DNA from: Burkholderiales bacterium RIFCSPLOWO2_12_FULL_65_40
Lineage (GTDB): Bacteria; Pseudomonadota; Gammaproteobacteria; Burkholderiales; Burkholderiaceae_C
DNA length: 64,000 nt
NCBI GenBank assembly: GCA_001770955.1
Contig: MESL01000023.1
Coordinates: forward strand, 45,629 to 109,628
Reading direction: 5' to 3'
Positions 27,378 to 37,100 of this stretch are shown here, in pieces. The translations under genes and the position numbers were made by a program. Positions within the stretch are counted from its first letter, which is position 1. Every line of letters starts with the position of its first letter. The notes beneath the pieces were generated by a model. That model worked only from the letters and a program-made list of their open reading frames with translations. It had not been told where the DNA came from and did not search any database.

Positions 27378-29315
27378 TCACGCTGCCAGCAGCCCTGCCA
27401 CGCGCGCCTGCAGCAGTTCGGGCTGCGCCTCGGCCGGTGCCACAGGCGCGCCCACGTTCAGGCCCACGCGGTTGAACAGGCCGCGCCGGAACGGCCGCAC
27501 CATGGCGCCGCCCTGCTCGATGCGGCTGAAGTACGAGCCCCAGAGGTTGGTCAGCGCCATCGGGATCACGGGAGCCTCGACGCCCTCGGCGCGCGCGCGC
27601 TCCAGGATCTTCACGATGCCGCCCTTGAACGGCTGCAACTGCCCGTCGCGCGTGATGCCTCCCTCGGGGAAGATGGCCAGCAGGTCTCCCTCGCGCAGCA
27701 CCTGCGCAGCGCGCTCGAAGGCGGCCTCGTAGGTGGCGGCGTCTTCCTTGTAGGGGGCGATGGGAATGGCCTTGGCCAGGCGGAACAGCCAGCCGAGCAC
27801 CGGCACGCGGAAGATGCGGTGGTCCATCACGAAGTAGATGGGGCGCGGGCTGGCGGCCATGAGCAGTACGGCATCGATGAAGCTCACATGGTTGCAGGCC
27901 AGCACGGCCGCGCCCTGCACCGGCAGGTTCTCGTCGCCCTGCACCTTGAAGCGGTACACAAAGCGCGAGAGCACCCAGGCCACGAAGCGCAGCAGGTATT
28001 CGGGCACCAACAGGAAGATGTAGAAGGCCACCACGGCATTGGCCAGGCCGGTGAACAGGAAGATCTGCGGCACGGTGAAGCCCGCGCCGAGCAGCGCGCC
28101 GGCGATGAGCGAGCTGGCGATCATGAACAGCGCATTGAGGATGTTGTTGGCCGCGATGATGCGCGCGCGGTGCGTGGGCTGGGCGCGCATCTGGATCAGC
28201 GCGTACATGGGCACGCTATAGAGGCCCGCGAACAGCGACAGCAGCCCCAGGTCCAGCATCACGCGCCAGTGCGCGCCATGCGCCAGGAAGGCCGCCAGGC
28301 CCATGATCTCGGCGGGCGGCAGTGCGCGCGAGGCGAAATACAGGTCGATGGAAAACACGCTCATGCCAATCGCACCCAGCGGCACCAGGCCGATCTCCAC
28401 ATGGCGGCGCGAGAGCACCTCGCACAAGAGCGAGCCGATGCCGATGCCCACCGAGAACACCACCAGCAGCAGCGAGGCCACCTGCTCGTTGCCGTGCAGC
28501 ACCTCCTTGGCGAAGCTCGGGAACTGGCTCAGGAACACCGCGCCGAAAAACCACATCCAGCTGATGCCCAGCAGCGAGCGGAACACCACGAGGTTCTGGT
28601 GTGCCAGCTTGAGGTTGCGCCAGGTTTCGCTCACCGGGTTCCAGTTGACCTTGAGCCCCGGGTCGGTCGGGGGCAGCGAAGGAATGAACTCCGACAGCAC
28701 CCGCCCGACGATGGCCGCGCCCACGCAGGCAAAGCCGACGTGGTGCGCGCCGATCTCGGGCACGGCGATGATGAGCCCGCCCGCCACGTTGCCCAGCAGG
28801 ATGGCGACGAAGGTGCCCATCTCCACCATGCCGTTTCCGCCCGTCAGCTCGCGCTCGTTGAGCACCTGCGGCAGGTAGGCGAACTTGACCGGCCCGAACA
28901 GCGTGGAGTGCAACCCCATGAGGAAGGTGCAGCCCAGCAGCACCGGCACGTTCTGCGAAAAAAATCCCCAGGCGGCCAGCGCCATGATGGCCATCTCCAG
29001 GCGCTTGACGAAGCGGATCAGCACCTTCTTGTCGTACTTGTCGGCCAGCTGCCCGCTGGTGGCCGAGAACAGCAGGAAGGGCAGGATGAACAGCGCGCCG
29101 ATCACCAGGCCCGCCATGGCCGGCTGCAGCCAGGCCACGTTGATCTGGTAGGTCACCATCACCGTAAAGGCGAACTTGAACAGGTTGTCGTTCGCGGCGC
29201 CGGAGAACTGCGTCCAGAAAAAGGGTGCGAAGCGCCGCTGGCTCAGCAGGGCGAACTGATTGGGATCCTCGTGCGCCACGGCAGATTCGCCGGTGCGGGG
29301 GGTGTCGGGGCTCAT
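27378..29315 (-). CDS. MFS transporter fused to PlsC-type acyltransferase
   Basis: A 645-residue inner-membrane fusion. Residues ~20-430 form a 12-helix MFS module like the lysophospholipid flippase LplT (DNLFKFAFTVMVTYQIN, SGQLADKYDKKVLIRFVK). Residues ~440-640 form a 1-acyl-glycerol-3-phosphate acyltransferase domain with catalytic NHVSFIDAV (HX4D) and FPEGGITRDG. Family logic: the MFS part brings lysophospholipid inward and the acyltransferase re-acylates it. It resembles LplT-Aas fusions but lacks the C-terminal acyl-ACP synthetase domain, so acyl donors must come from elsewhere. AGGAGAAACCC precedes ATG 29315. The ceramidase-like gene upstream ends 44 bases before. Confidence 0.88.
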   Translation of the reverse strand: MSPDTPRTGESAVAHEDPNQFALLSQRRFAPFFWTQFSGAANDNLFKFAFTVMVTYQINVAWLQPAMAGLVIGALFILPFLLFSATSGQLADKYDKKVLIRFVKRLEMAIMALAAWGFFSQNVPVLLGCTFLMGLHSTLFGPVKFAYLPQVLNERELTGGNGMVEMGTFVAILLGNVAGGLIIAVPEIGAHHVGFACVGAAIVGRVLSEFIPSLPPTDPGLKVNWNPVSETWRNLKLAHQNLVVFRSLLGISWMWFFGAVFLSQFPSFAKEVLHGNEQVASLLLVVFSVGIGIGSLLCEVLSRRHVEIGLVPLGAIGMSVFSIDLYFASRALPPAEIMGLAAFLAHGAHWRVMLDLGLLSLFAGLYSVPMYALIQMRAQPTHRARIIAANNILNALFMIASSLIAGALLGAGFTVPQIFLFTGLANAVVAFYIFLLVPEYLLRFVAWVLSRFVYRFKVQGDENLPVQGAAVLACNHVSFIDAVLLMAASPRPIYFVMDHRIFRVPVLGWLFRLAKAIPIAPYKEDAATYEAAFERAAQVLREGDLLAIFPEGGITRDGQLQPFKGGIVKILERARAEGVEAPVIPMALTNLWGSYFSRIEQGGAMVRPFRRGLFNRVGLNVGAPVAPAEAQPELLQARVAGLLAA

Positions 29316-29359
29316 GGGTTTCTCCTCGGTTCCGTCACGGTGGTCGGGCTCGCCTGCGG

Positions 29360-30205
29360 TCACACGCAGGCCCGGCCCATTTCTTCTGATTCGTCTGGGG
29401 CGCCATTCTGCACGGGTGCCGTGACGGCGCCGCGCAGGGCTCCCAGCACGGGCAGCGCCGCGCCAGCCGCACACAGGTGCTTGAGGGTGTGGCCCGACAC
29501 CCATTGGCCCGTGGCGGCGAACACCGCGTGGTCGGCTGCCTCGAACAGCTTGGCCGCGCCGTACCAGGCGGTCACGGCAAAAAGGTTCAGCGCCATTGCA
29601 CCGGGGCGCTGCGGCAGGCAGGCCAGCGCCAGCACCACCAGCATGCCGCCGAGCTGCACCACGGCCCAGGGCAGCAGGTCGCCCGTGCGCGCCCACCAGG
29701 CCACGGCCAGCGGCCCGGCCAGCAGCACCGCCAGGGCGGTGGCGCGGCCTGCGCGCAGGCTCACGCAGCGGGCCGCCGCCAGGCCCAGCAGCCCGGCAAA
29801 GGCCACGGCCATACCCAGGCGGTCCCAGATCAGACCCGCGTCGTCGGGCCGTCCGTGGTACCAGGCCGATCCCACGGCGGTGCACAGCAGGCCCACGCAA
29901 AACAGCGTGGCCGTGGTGTGCGTGGTGGAGTCCAGCACGCCGCCGCCCAGACGCCGCAGCACCGTCAGGCCCCAGGCACCCGCCAGCGCGAAGGGCAGGT
30001 TGCTCAGCACATCGAGCGCGCAGGGCAGACCACCCAGTGCGCGCTGATCGGCAAAGCCGTGCTGGTGCGGGCTGGCGGGCAGCGCGGGGCCGAACACGGC
30101 CAGCATGAGCAGCGCCACGGCAACCCAGAGCAGGGCGGCCTCCAGGAGCGTGGAGCGGCGCAGCGTTGCCGCAGGAAAGGAAGGCAGGGGGTTCAGGGGT
30201 GTCAT
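29360..30205 (-). CDS. Ceramidase-like (CREST superfamily) membrane protein
   Basis: A 281-residue protein with about seven transmembrane helices. Conserved polar residues sit as in alkaline ceramidases and other CREST hydrolases: Ser and His in GSAWYHGRPDD, Asp in LIWDRLGMAVAF, and a pair of His in ADHAVFAATG and SGHTLKHLCAA. In that superfamily these bind zinc and hydrolyse amide or related lipid bonds. The lipid substrate is unknown. GGAG lies upstream of ATG 30205. The downstream gene encodes a lysophospholipid flippase/acyltransferase fusion, which suggests a lipid-remodelling pair. Confidence 0.75.
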   Translation of the reverse strand: MTPLNPLPSFPAATLRRSTLLEAALLWVAVALLMLAVFGPALPASPHQHGFADQRALGGLPCALDVLSNLPFALAGAWGLTVLRRLGGGVLDSTTHTTATLFCVGLLCTAVGSAWYHGRPDDAGLIWDRLGMAVAFAGLLGLAAARCVSLRAGRATALAVLLAGPLAVAWWARTGDLLPWAVVQLGGMLVVLALACLPQRPGAMALNLFAVTAWYGAAKLFEAADHAVFAATGQWVSGHTLKHLCAAGAALPVLGALRGAVTAPVQNGAPDESEEMGRACV

Positions 30206-30434
30206 GGGGGCTCCGGTTGGGCAATGCAGGGACAGCAATGGGCGCAGTGTGGCGACACAGCCGTGCCTGCCCACCCGAAAGTTGCGCGAAGCGCGACCCG
30301 ATGCACTTCGGGTATCGCATGGCGATACCGTCACCCCCCCCAAGGGCTGGCGCCGATGGCTTTGCCGGGGCCATACCGGCCCAACATGATCTCTGTCAAG
30401 GCCAAAGGGATTCAGAACTCCGTACAGTCGCCCC

Positions 30435-30908
30435 ATGAACACATTCCGCACCCTCCGGCGCTTCGGCACGCTCGCGCTGCTGCTGGCCGCCTTCGCCTCC
30501 CACGCCCAGACCCTGTCCTGCCCGCGGCCCGAGCAGCTGCGTCAGGTCAACGCCTGCCCCACCGAGGAGCAGATGCGTGCGCACTTCAATGGGTTTTGCA
30601 GTGAAAACAGCAATGCCTATCAAGGCAAGACCGGGCCTTGCACCGACTACCAGGAATTTCGCCGCCTGAAGAACACCGCGCTGTGGGAATCCGCCGATGG
30701 CGCTTTCGATGGCTACCTGTCGTGCGAGACACCCGCCAGCCCGAAATCGGGCATGACCGGCCTGCGCGTAGAGAAAAAGGGCCCCATCACCGCCGTGGTG
30801 TGCCAGTACGGCCCCGAAGCGCAACTGACCCACCGCACACGCAAGGCCTGCACCGTGGCGCCCGCCTGCGCGAGCGATCCGGCCCAGTGCCGTGCGGTAT
30901 GCGAATGA
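30435..30908 (+). CDS. Small secreted cysteine-containing protein
   Basis: A 157-residue exported protein with a signal peptide (LALLLAAFASHAQ). The mature part has about nine cysteines (CPRP, NACP, GFCSE, GPCTD, LSCET, VVCQYG, KACTV, APACASD, QCRAVC), suggesting several disulfides in the periplasm. The pattern recalls DUF3757-like secreted proteins, but I do not assign it firmly. It is followed 55 bases later by a regulator gene on the same strand. Confidence 0.55.
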   Translation: MNTFRTLRRFGTLALLLAAFASHAQTLSCPRPEQLRQVNACPTEEQMRAHFNGFCSENSNAYQGKTGPCTDYQEFRRLKNTALWESADGAFDGYLSCETPASPKSGMTGLRVEKKGPITAVVCQYGPEAQLTHRTRKACTVAPACASDPAQCRAVCE

Positions 30909-30963
30909 GCGCGCGCAGGAACGCCTGACGGGGCACGGCGGCAGGTCTCCATAATCACAGCCC

Positions 30964-31695
30964 ATGAGCACCACCGCCGACCTCGTCACGGCCTTGAAAA
31001 AGGAACTCAAGGCCGCCCAGATGACCTACGCCGACCTGGCGCTGCAGCTCGGCATGGCTGAATCGAGCGTCAAGCGCATGCTGGCCAAGGGCGACATGCC
31101 GCTGTCGCGCATCGACGCCATCTGCCGCGCCCTGGCGCTCGATTTCGCCGACCTGGCCCGGCGCGTGGCTGACAACCAGCCGCTGCTCAAGGAGCTGACG
31201 CACGAGCAGGAAAAGGCCGTGGTGGCCGACAAGAAGCTGCTGCTCGCGGCCATCTCGGTGCTCAGCCAGTGGACGCTGGAGCAGATCGTCGCGACCTACC
31301 GGATCACGCAAACCGAAGGCATCCAGTACCTTGCCCAGCTCGACCGCATCGGCATCATCGAGCTGCGGCCCCTGAACCGCTACCGCCTCAAGCTGGCCAA
31401 GACCTTCCGCTGGCGCCCGCACGGCCCGGTGATGAACTACTTCCGCGAGCACGCGCTGCTCGACTATTTTGCCGGCGGCTTCGACGGCCCGGGCGAAGGC
31501 GTGCTGCTGGTGCACGGCAACATCAGCCGCGCGCTGGCCCCCGCGTTCATGGAGCGCATGCAGCGCGTGGCGCAGGATTTCGCCCAGCAACACCTGGCCG
31601 ACCAGCGCCTGCCCGAGGCAGAGCGCGAAGGCTACACCCTGCTGCTGGCCCTGCGCAGCTGGGAGTTCGAGGCCTTCGCCCACATGCGGCGCTAG
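30964..31695 (+). CDS. XRE-family transcriptional regulator
   Basis: A 243-residue regulator with an N-terminal Cro/C1-type helix-turn-helix (about 5-62; MTYADLALQLGMAESSVKRM is the HTH core). The C-terminal ~170 residues are helical (WTLEQIVATYRITQTEGIQY, FRWRPHGPVMNYFREH) with no recognised ligand domain. Such two-part regulators occur widely in Comamonadaceae. No target operator is obvious upstream. Confidence 0.85.
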   Translation: MSTTADLVTALKKELKAAQMTYADLALQLGMAESSVKRMLAKGDMPLSRIDAICRALALDFADLARRVADNQPLLKELTHEQEKAVVADKKLLLAAISVLSQWTLEQIVATYRITQTEGIQYLAQLDRIGIIELRPLNRYRLKLAKTFRWRPHGPVMNYFREHALLDYFAGGFDGPGEGVLLVHGNISRALAPAFMERMQRVAQDFAQQHLADQRLPEAEREGYTLLLALRSWEFEAFAHMRR

Positions 31696-31861
31696 CGCGA
31701 CAGCCTGCGCCCGGCGTGACAAAAATCACGCTGGCGCCGCTTTGCTACGCCACGGGATACACGCCTACACAACTCTTCGCCAGAGGGCTACACTGGCTTT
31801 ACGCAACACGTGCACGATGAGGGTTCCGGTTCCGCTCGGAATCCTATGTGAGGAGATTTCC

Positions 31862-32455
31862 ATGGCACGCAACACCCTCGCCGCCGCTTCCATCGTCCTG
31901 CTGTCGCTCTGCGCCTTCACGGCACCCGCGCAGGCCAACACCACGGCCACCATCCTCATCCAGACGGCCCCGCCGCCGCCCCGCTATGAGGCAGTGCCCC
32001 CGCCCCGGCGCAGCATGGTCTGGGTTCCGGGCCATTGGGAGTGGCGCGGCCGCCACCATGTCTGGATCGACGGCCACTGGATCAAGGCACGCCCCGGCTA
32101 CCGCTACCACGCTCCCACCTGGGTGGAGCAGGGCGGCCGGTGGCATATGCGGCCCGGCGGCTGGGACCGCGACCACGACGGTGTTCCCAATCGCTACGAC
32201 CCGACGCCCGATGGCCGTCCCATGCCACCCCGCCCCTACGGTGACCGTGACCGCGATGGCGTTCCCGACTACCGCGACCGGGACCGCGATGGCGACGGCA
32301 TTTCCAACCGCAACGACCCCACGCCCGATGGCCGGGGCCGCCCCCGCGGTGACCGGGACCGCGATGGTGTGCCCAACCGCTACGACCGGGACCGCGACGG
32401 TGACGGCGTGCCCAACCGGCGCGATCATCAGCCGGGCAACCCCTACCGCAACTGA
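31862..32455 (+). CDS. Exported YXWGXW-type protein with Asp/Arg-rich calcium-type repeats
   Basis: A 197-residue exported protein. After a signal peptide (about 1-26, ending AQA) there is a Pro-rich linker and a W/G/H-rich section with YXWGXW-like units (WVPGHWEWRGRHHVW, HAPTWVEQGGRWH). The C-terminal half repeats DRDRDGVPNRYD-type units six to seven times; they resemble thrombospondin type-3 calcium-binding loops (DxDxDGxxD), here with Arg interspersed. It is probably a periplasmic or surface protein. AGGAGATTTCC precedes ATG 31862. The repeats are visible at DNA level too. Confidence 0.75.
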   Translation: MARNTLAAASIVLLSLCAFTAPAQANTTATILIQTAPPPPRYEAVPPPRRSMVWVPGHWEWRGRHHVWIDGHWIKARPGYRYHAPTWVEQGGRWHMRPGGWDRDHDGVPNRYDPTPDGRPMPPRPYGDRDRDGVPDYRDRDRDGDGISNRNDPTPDGRGRPRGDRDRDGVPNRYDRDRDGDGVPNRRDHQPGNPYRN

Positions 32456-32527
32456 GACTGGCGGCCGCCGGCGCTTCATAAGCATCTGTCGTGATGCATA
32501 AGCCGGCGCGCGCCCCTAGAATGGCCG

Positions 32528-32712
32528 TAGCAGGAGAGCAGGCGGCGCGAGCCGCCTCACCGAAGGCGCAAACTCCCATACACGCTCAGGTACCGTACTG
32601 CACCATCATCAAAGCCGTCTGGAGAGTCGCCACCACCGTGGCGCACCGAAGGAGCAAGCCCCGCGCCATGCCGGCGCGGTGTGAATCTCTCAGGTACCAA
32701 GGACAGGGGGAG
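32528..32712 (+). promoter_or_regulatory. Tandem glycine riboswitch controlling dadA
   Basis: Two consecutive glycine aptamers are readable. Aptamer 1 (about 32529-32603) has GGAGAG, a GC hairpin, CACCGAAGG.GCAA and CTCAGGTA. Aptamer 2 (about 32617-32712) has GGAGAG, a second hairpin, CACCGAAGGAGCAA and CTCTCAGGTACCAAGGACAG. This is the cooperative double-aptamer arrangement known for glycine riboswitches. The downstream gene is an amino-acid oxidase/dehydrogenase rather than the usual gcv operon, consistent with turning on glycine or D-amino acid oxidation when glycine is high. An imperfect hairpin (about 32714-32741) after the second aptamer could be part of the expression platform. Confidence 0.93.
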
Positions 32713-32742
32713 CGGCAGCTTGGCAGACGCACGCCAGCTGCA

Positions 32743-32806
32743 CGCTATTAATTCAATAGCTGCTTGCGCCCGTCCATAAAGCGTTAGACCCCTAAAAGGC
32801 TCTAAA
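32743..32806 (+). repeat. ATAGC-type repeat forming the dadA leader
   Basis: The head GCTATTAATTCAATAGC is a 6-bp hairpin, followed by the typical TGCTTGCGC and AAAGCG parts and an A-rich tail that ends at the dadA ATG. The AAAAGG in the tail is the only visible ribosome-binding-like site for dadA. The repeat therefore lies between the riboswitch and the start codon. Confidence 0.7.
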
Positions 32807-32807
32807 A

Positions 32808-34112
32808 ATGCGCGTGATCGTTCTCGGTGCCGGCTTGCTCGGCGTCACCTCGGCCTACTACCTGCAACAGCTCGGCCACGAAGTGACCGTCATCGACCGC
32901 CAGGCCACGCCTGGCGCTGAAACCAGTTTCGCCAATGGCGGCCAGATCTCGGTGAGCCACGCCGAGCCCTGGGCCAACCCGAGTGCACCGCTCAAGGTGC
33001 TGCAGTGGCTGGGCCAGGAAGATGCGCCCTTGCTGTTCCGTCTGCGCGCCGACATGCGCCAATGGCTCTGGGGCCTGCAGTTCCTGCGCAACTGCACCCC
33101 GGAGCGCACGCGGCACAACATCCAGCAGATCGTCAGCCTGGGCACCTACAGCCGCAGTGCCCTGCAGCAGCTGCGCCGCGACACCGGCATCCAGTACGAC
33201 CAGCGCACGCAGGGCATCCTGCACTTCTACACCAACCCGAAGGAGTTCGACGGCGCGCTCGGCCCGGCGGAGCAGATGCGCCAGCTCGGCTGCGAGCGCC
33301 AGGTGATCAGCGCCGATGAGGCCGTGCGCATCGAGCCGGCCCTGGCCCACATCCGTCCGCAGCTGGCGGGCGCCACCTTCACCGCCGAAGACGAGTCGGG
33401 CGATGCCAACCTCTTTGTGCGCGAACTGGCCAGGCTTTGCGAGCAGGCCGGTGTGCGTTTTCGCATGGGCGCGCACATCACGGCACTGCGCGCCGCCGGG
33501 GGCGAAATCGACCATGTGGAGCTGACCAACGCCGAGGGACGCTTCGAGCGCCTGCGCGGCGACGCTTACGTGCTGGCCATGGGGTCGTTCAGCCCGCTGC
33601 TGGCGCAGCCTCTGGGCATTGCGCTGCCCATCTACCCGGCCAAGGGCTATTCGGTCACCCTCCCCGTGAAAGATGCCGCGATGGCGCACCAGGTGAGCCT
33701 GACGGACGACGAGTACAAGCTGGTGTTCTCGCGCTACACCGGCGCGCAAGGCGACCGCCTGCGCATCGCGGGCACGGCCGAACTCAACGGCTACGACCGC
33801 AACCTGAACCCCGCACGCTGCGAGGCCATCGTGCGCCGCGTGGAGCAGCTCTTCCCCGGCGCGGGCGACACAAGCCGGGCCGAGTTCTGGACCGGCCTGC
33901 GCCCGGCCACGCCGAGCAATGTGCCGCTGATCGGCCGCACCCAGCTGCCCAACCTGTTTCTCAATACGGGCCACGGCACGCTGGGCTGGACGCACTCCTG
34001 TGGTTCGGGCAAGGCGCTGGCCGACATCGTGAGCGGGCGCGTGCCGGAAGTGGACTTTGCCTTCACCGGCCTGCCAAAGCACGTGCAGCCCGTGCTGCAG
34101 CCCGCCACCTGA
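32808..34112 (+). CDS. dadA: D-amino acid dehydrogenase (FAD-dependent)
   Basis: A 434-residue DadA-family flavoprotein. Such enzymes oxidise D-amino acids (D-alanine best known) to 2-oxo acids and ammonia, feeding electrons to the respiratory chain at the inner membrane. The N-terminal FAD fold begins VIVLGAGLLGVTSAYYL (GxGxxG). SFANGGQISVSHAEPWANP follows, and the C-terminal flavin contact is NTGHGTLGWTHSCGSGKALAD. The start ATG 32808 follows a repeat-derived leader. Control by a tandem glycine riboswitch suggests the physiological substrate may include glycine (glycine-oxidase-like use). It is convergent with the GGDEF-EAL gene, 7 bases apart. Confidence 0.9.
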   Translation: MRVIVLGAGLLGVTSAYYLQQLGHEVTVIDRQATPGAETSFANGGQISVSHAEPWANPSAPLKVLQWLGQEDAPLLFRLRADMRQWLWGLQFLRNCTPERTRHNIQQIVSLGTYSRSALQQLRRDTGIQYDQRTQGILHFYTNPKEFDGALGPAEQMRQLGCERQVISADEAVRIEPALAHIRPQLAGATFTAEDESGDANLFVRELARLCEQAGVRFRMGAHITALRAAGGEIDHVELTNAEGRFERLRGDAYVLAMGSFSPLLAQPLGIALPIYPAKGYSVTLPVKDAAMAHQVSLTDDEYKLVFSRYTGAQGDRLRIAGTAELNGYDRNLNPARCEAIVRRVEQLFPGAGDTSRAEFWTGLRPATPSNVPLIGRTQLPNLFLNTGHGTLGWTHSCGSGKALADIVSGRVPEVDFAFTGLPKHVQPVLQPAT

Positions 34113-34119
34113 AAGATTC

Positions 34120-37100
34120 TCAGGCCTGTTCCACCGGGTGCAGCAGCAGGGTCTGGGCTCGCAGGAATTTCTCGCATTCCTGTGCGGGCAGCGGCCTGCT
34201 GCAGAAGTAGCCCTGCACCTCGTCACACCCTTGCGCGCGCAGCGCATCGAGCTGCTCCTGGGTTTCGACGCCCTCGGCGATGGTCTGCATCCCCAGGCTG
34301 GAGGCCATGCGGATGATGGCGTTGACGATGGCCCAGTCTTCCATTTTGGTCATGATGTCCTGCACGAAAGACCTGTCGATCTTCAGCTTGTAGACCTGGA
34401 AACGCTTGAGATAGCTCAGGGACGAATAGCCCGTGCCGAAATCGTCAATCGACATGCGCACGCCGCGCGCGTGCAAATCGGCCATGATGGCAACCGCCCG
34501 GTCCGGGTCGTTGCTGGCCACGCCTTCGGTCAGTTCCAGCTCCAGGCATTCGGGCGCCACACCGGCCTCCTGCAGGATGCGGGTCACCAGGTCGGGCAGG
34601 TTGGGATGCCGGAACTGGATGGCCGAGATGTTCACGGCCATGATCATGGACGGCATTCCGCTGCCCATCCAGCGCGCCAGTTGCTGCACCGCCGTGCGCA
34701 GCACCCATTCACCGATGGGCAGGATCAACCCGCTCTTTTCCGCGATCGGAATGAACTCGGCCGGCGACACCATGCCCAGCTCGGGGTGATGCCAGCGCAG
34801 CAAGGCCTCCACGCCGATGATCCGGTCGGACTTGAGGCTGCGCTGGGGCTGGTAGTGCAGTGCCAGCTGGTTGCGCTCCAGGGCACGGCGCAAGGCGCCT
34901 TCGAGCATGAGGGTGCGCGCCGAATGCGATTGCATGTCGGAGGAATAGAAGCGATAGGCGTTGCGGCCATCCTGCTTGGAGCGGTACATCGCCACATCGG
35001 CATGCTGCGCCAGGGACTCCAGATCGTGGCCGTCGTCGGGGTACATCGCGATGCCCAGCGAAGGCGTCACCATCAGTTCGTGCTCGCGGATCTGGATGGG
35101 TGCTGCAATGGCGTCGATCAGCTTGCGCGCCAGGTGCGCGGCCCCGTCGGCGTCGGTGTTGGGCAAGACCAGCACGAACTCGTCCCCGCCCATGCGCGCC
35201 ACGGTGTCTTGTTCCCGCACCTGCTGGCGCATGCGCCGCGCCACCGCGATGAGCAGCTCATCGCCAATGCCGTGCCCCAGCGAGTCGTTGATGTTCTTAA
35301 AATGGTCGAGGTCGAGGAACATCAGCGCCAGCGGCTCGCCACCGCGCTCGGCCAGACTGAGGTCGTGCGCGAAACGGTCGCTCAGCAGGGCCCGGTTGGG
35401 CAGCCCGGTCAGCAGGTCGAAATGCGCCATCCAGCGGATGCGCTGCTCGTCGGCCTTGCGCTGGCTCACGTCGGAGAAGATGGCGATGAAATGCGTGGCC
35501 TCGCCCTCGGCATTGGCAACCCGGCTGATGGTGAGCCATTGCGGATACACCTCGCCATTTTTGCGCTGGTTCCACATTTCGCCCTGCCACAGATTGTCCG
35601 CGTGGATGCGGCGCCACATGCTGCCGTAGAACGCCGCATCGTGCCGCCCGGACGCCAGGATGCGCGGGTTGCGCCCCTGCACCTCTTCAGGGCTGTACCC
35701 CGTGATGGCGGTGAAGGCCGGATTGACCAGCAAGATCTTGTGGTGGGCATCCGTGACCATGATGCCGTCATGGCTGTGCGAAAACACTTCGGCAGCCAGG
35801 CGCTCCTGCGCCTCGAAGGCCTTGCGCTTGATCGCGCTGCCCATGAAGTGGGTCACCCGCTCCATCAGGGTGATGTCATGGGGATCGACCACGACCTTGC
35901 GCCGGCGATGGACATCGAGCACCCCCACGATCTGCCGGGCGTCCGACAGAATGGGCACAGACCAGCACGCGGTCAGCCCCACCTGGTGGGCCATGGAATG
36001 CACGATGGATCGCAAGTGGCTGTTGGCCAGCGCCTGGGGGTCGGTTGTGCCGACACTGAAATCGACCCAGCCCCAGGAGCCTTCGCCTTCCTCCAGCGGC
36101 ATGACCGCACGGGCCTGGGCCATCAGGTTTTCCATGGCACTGGCCGCCCTCGGCACGATCTGCCCCGACCGCTCATCCAGCAACCAGACCACGCCGCGGT
36201 CGGTGGGCAGCAGCTCCTCCATTTTCCCGACGAGGCTGCGAAGGATCTGGTCAATTTCAAGTTCGCTGGCCACCAGTTCGAGCGCAAAGGCGCGCAGGGT
36301 TTCCTTCTGGTGATTCTGGTGCTGGACGGTGAGGTCCATGTTGGTGCCCGTCACACGCACCGGGTGCCCTGACGCATCCCGCGAGACGAACCCCCGGGAC
36401 AGCACCGGCACATACCGCCCCGACTTGTGGCGCAGCCGCAATTCCTCGACCACGACACTGTCGTCCGACGTGAGGAGCCGCTCGTAAATCTGCCGGATCT
36501 TACCCAGATCCTGGGGGTGGATACGCGCCTTGAGCCGCACCGGGCCTCGCGGCATGTCGTCCACGCCATAGCCCAGCATGTGCCAGCCCTGGGGCGAATA
36601 CTCCATCGTCTGGGTGACCAGATTGCAATCCCAGGGTGCATCGGTGGAGCCCTTGAGCACCAGCTCCAGCTGCGTCTGTGATTGGCGGAGCAATTCTTCG
36701 GTGCGCTTGCGCTGGGCTTCGTGCTCGAAGTAACCGAGGGCAAAGTCCATGTCCGAGGCCATCTCGGACAGCAAGGCCTGGGCGTCCAGATCGAAGGACC
36801 CTTCGTCACCGGCAATCAGCACGAAGACACCCACCACCTCTGCATGGCGGTGCAACGGAAAAGCCACCGCAGGCCGGGCATTCGGAATGTCCTGGATCCA
36901 GACCTGCCGGTCTTCGCGAATCGCCGTGGATGCACTGCCCATGCCCTGCATCCGGGCGTTGTGGGCCGGGTCCAGCCACAGCCCGGGCTCGACGGCACCG
37001 CTGCCATACGATGCCATCACCACCAGGCGCCGGGTGACCGGGTCCAGCGTTCCGATCCAGGCCGACTGCATGCCCCCCAGCGTGACCGCCGTCTGGCAGA

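Noticed and set aside
32150..32455. Possible CRISPR-like or tandem repeat array
   Set aside because: The repeats are codon-periodic and encode Asp/Arg units in a signal-peptide protein; there are no spacers.
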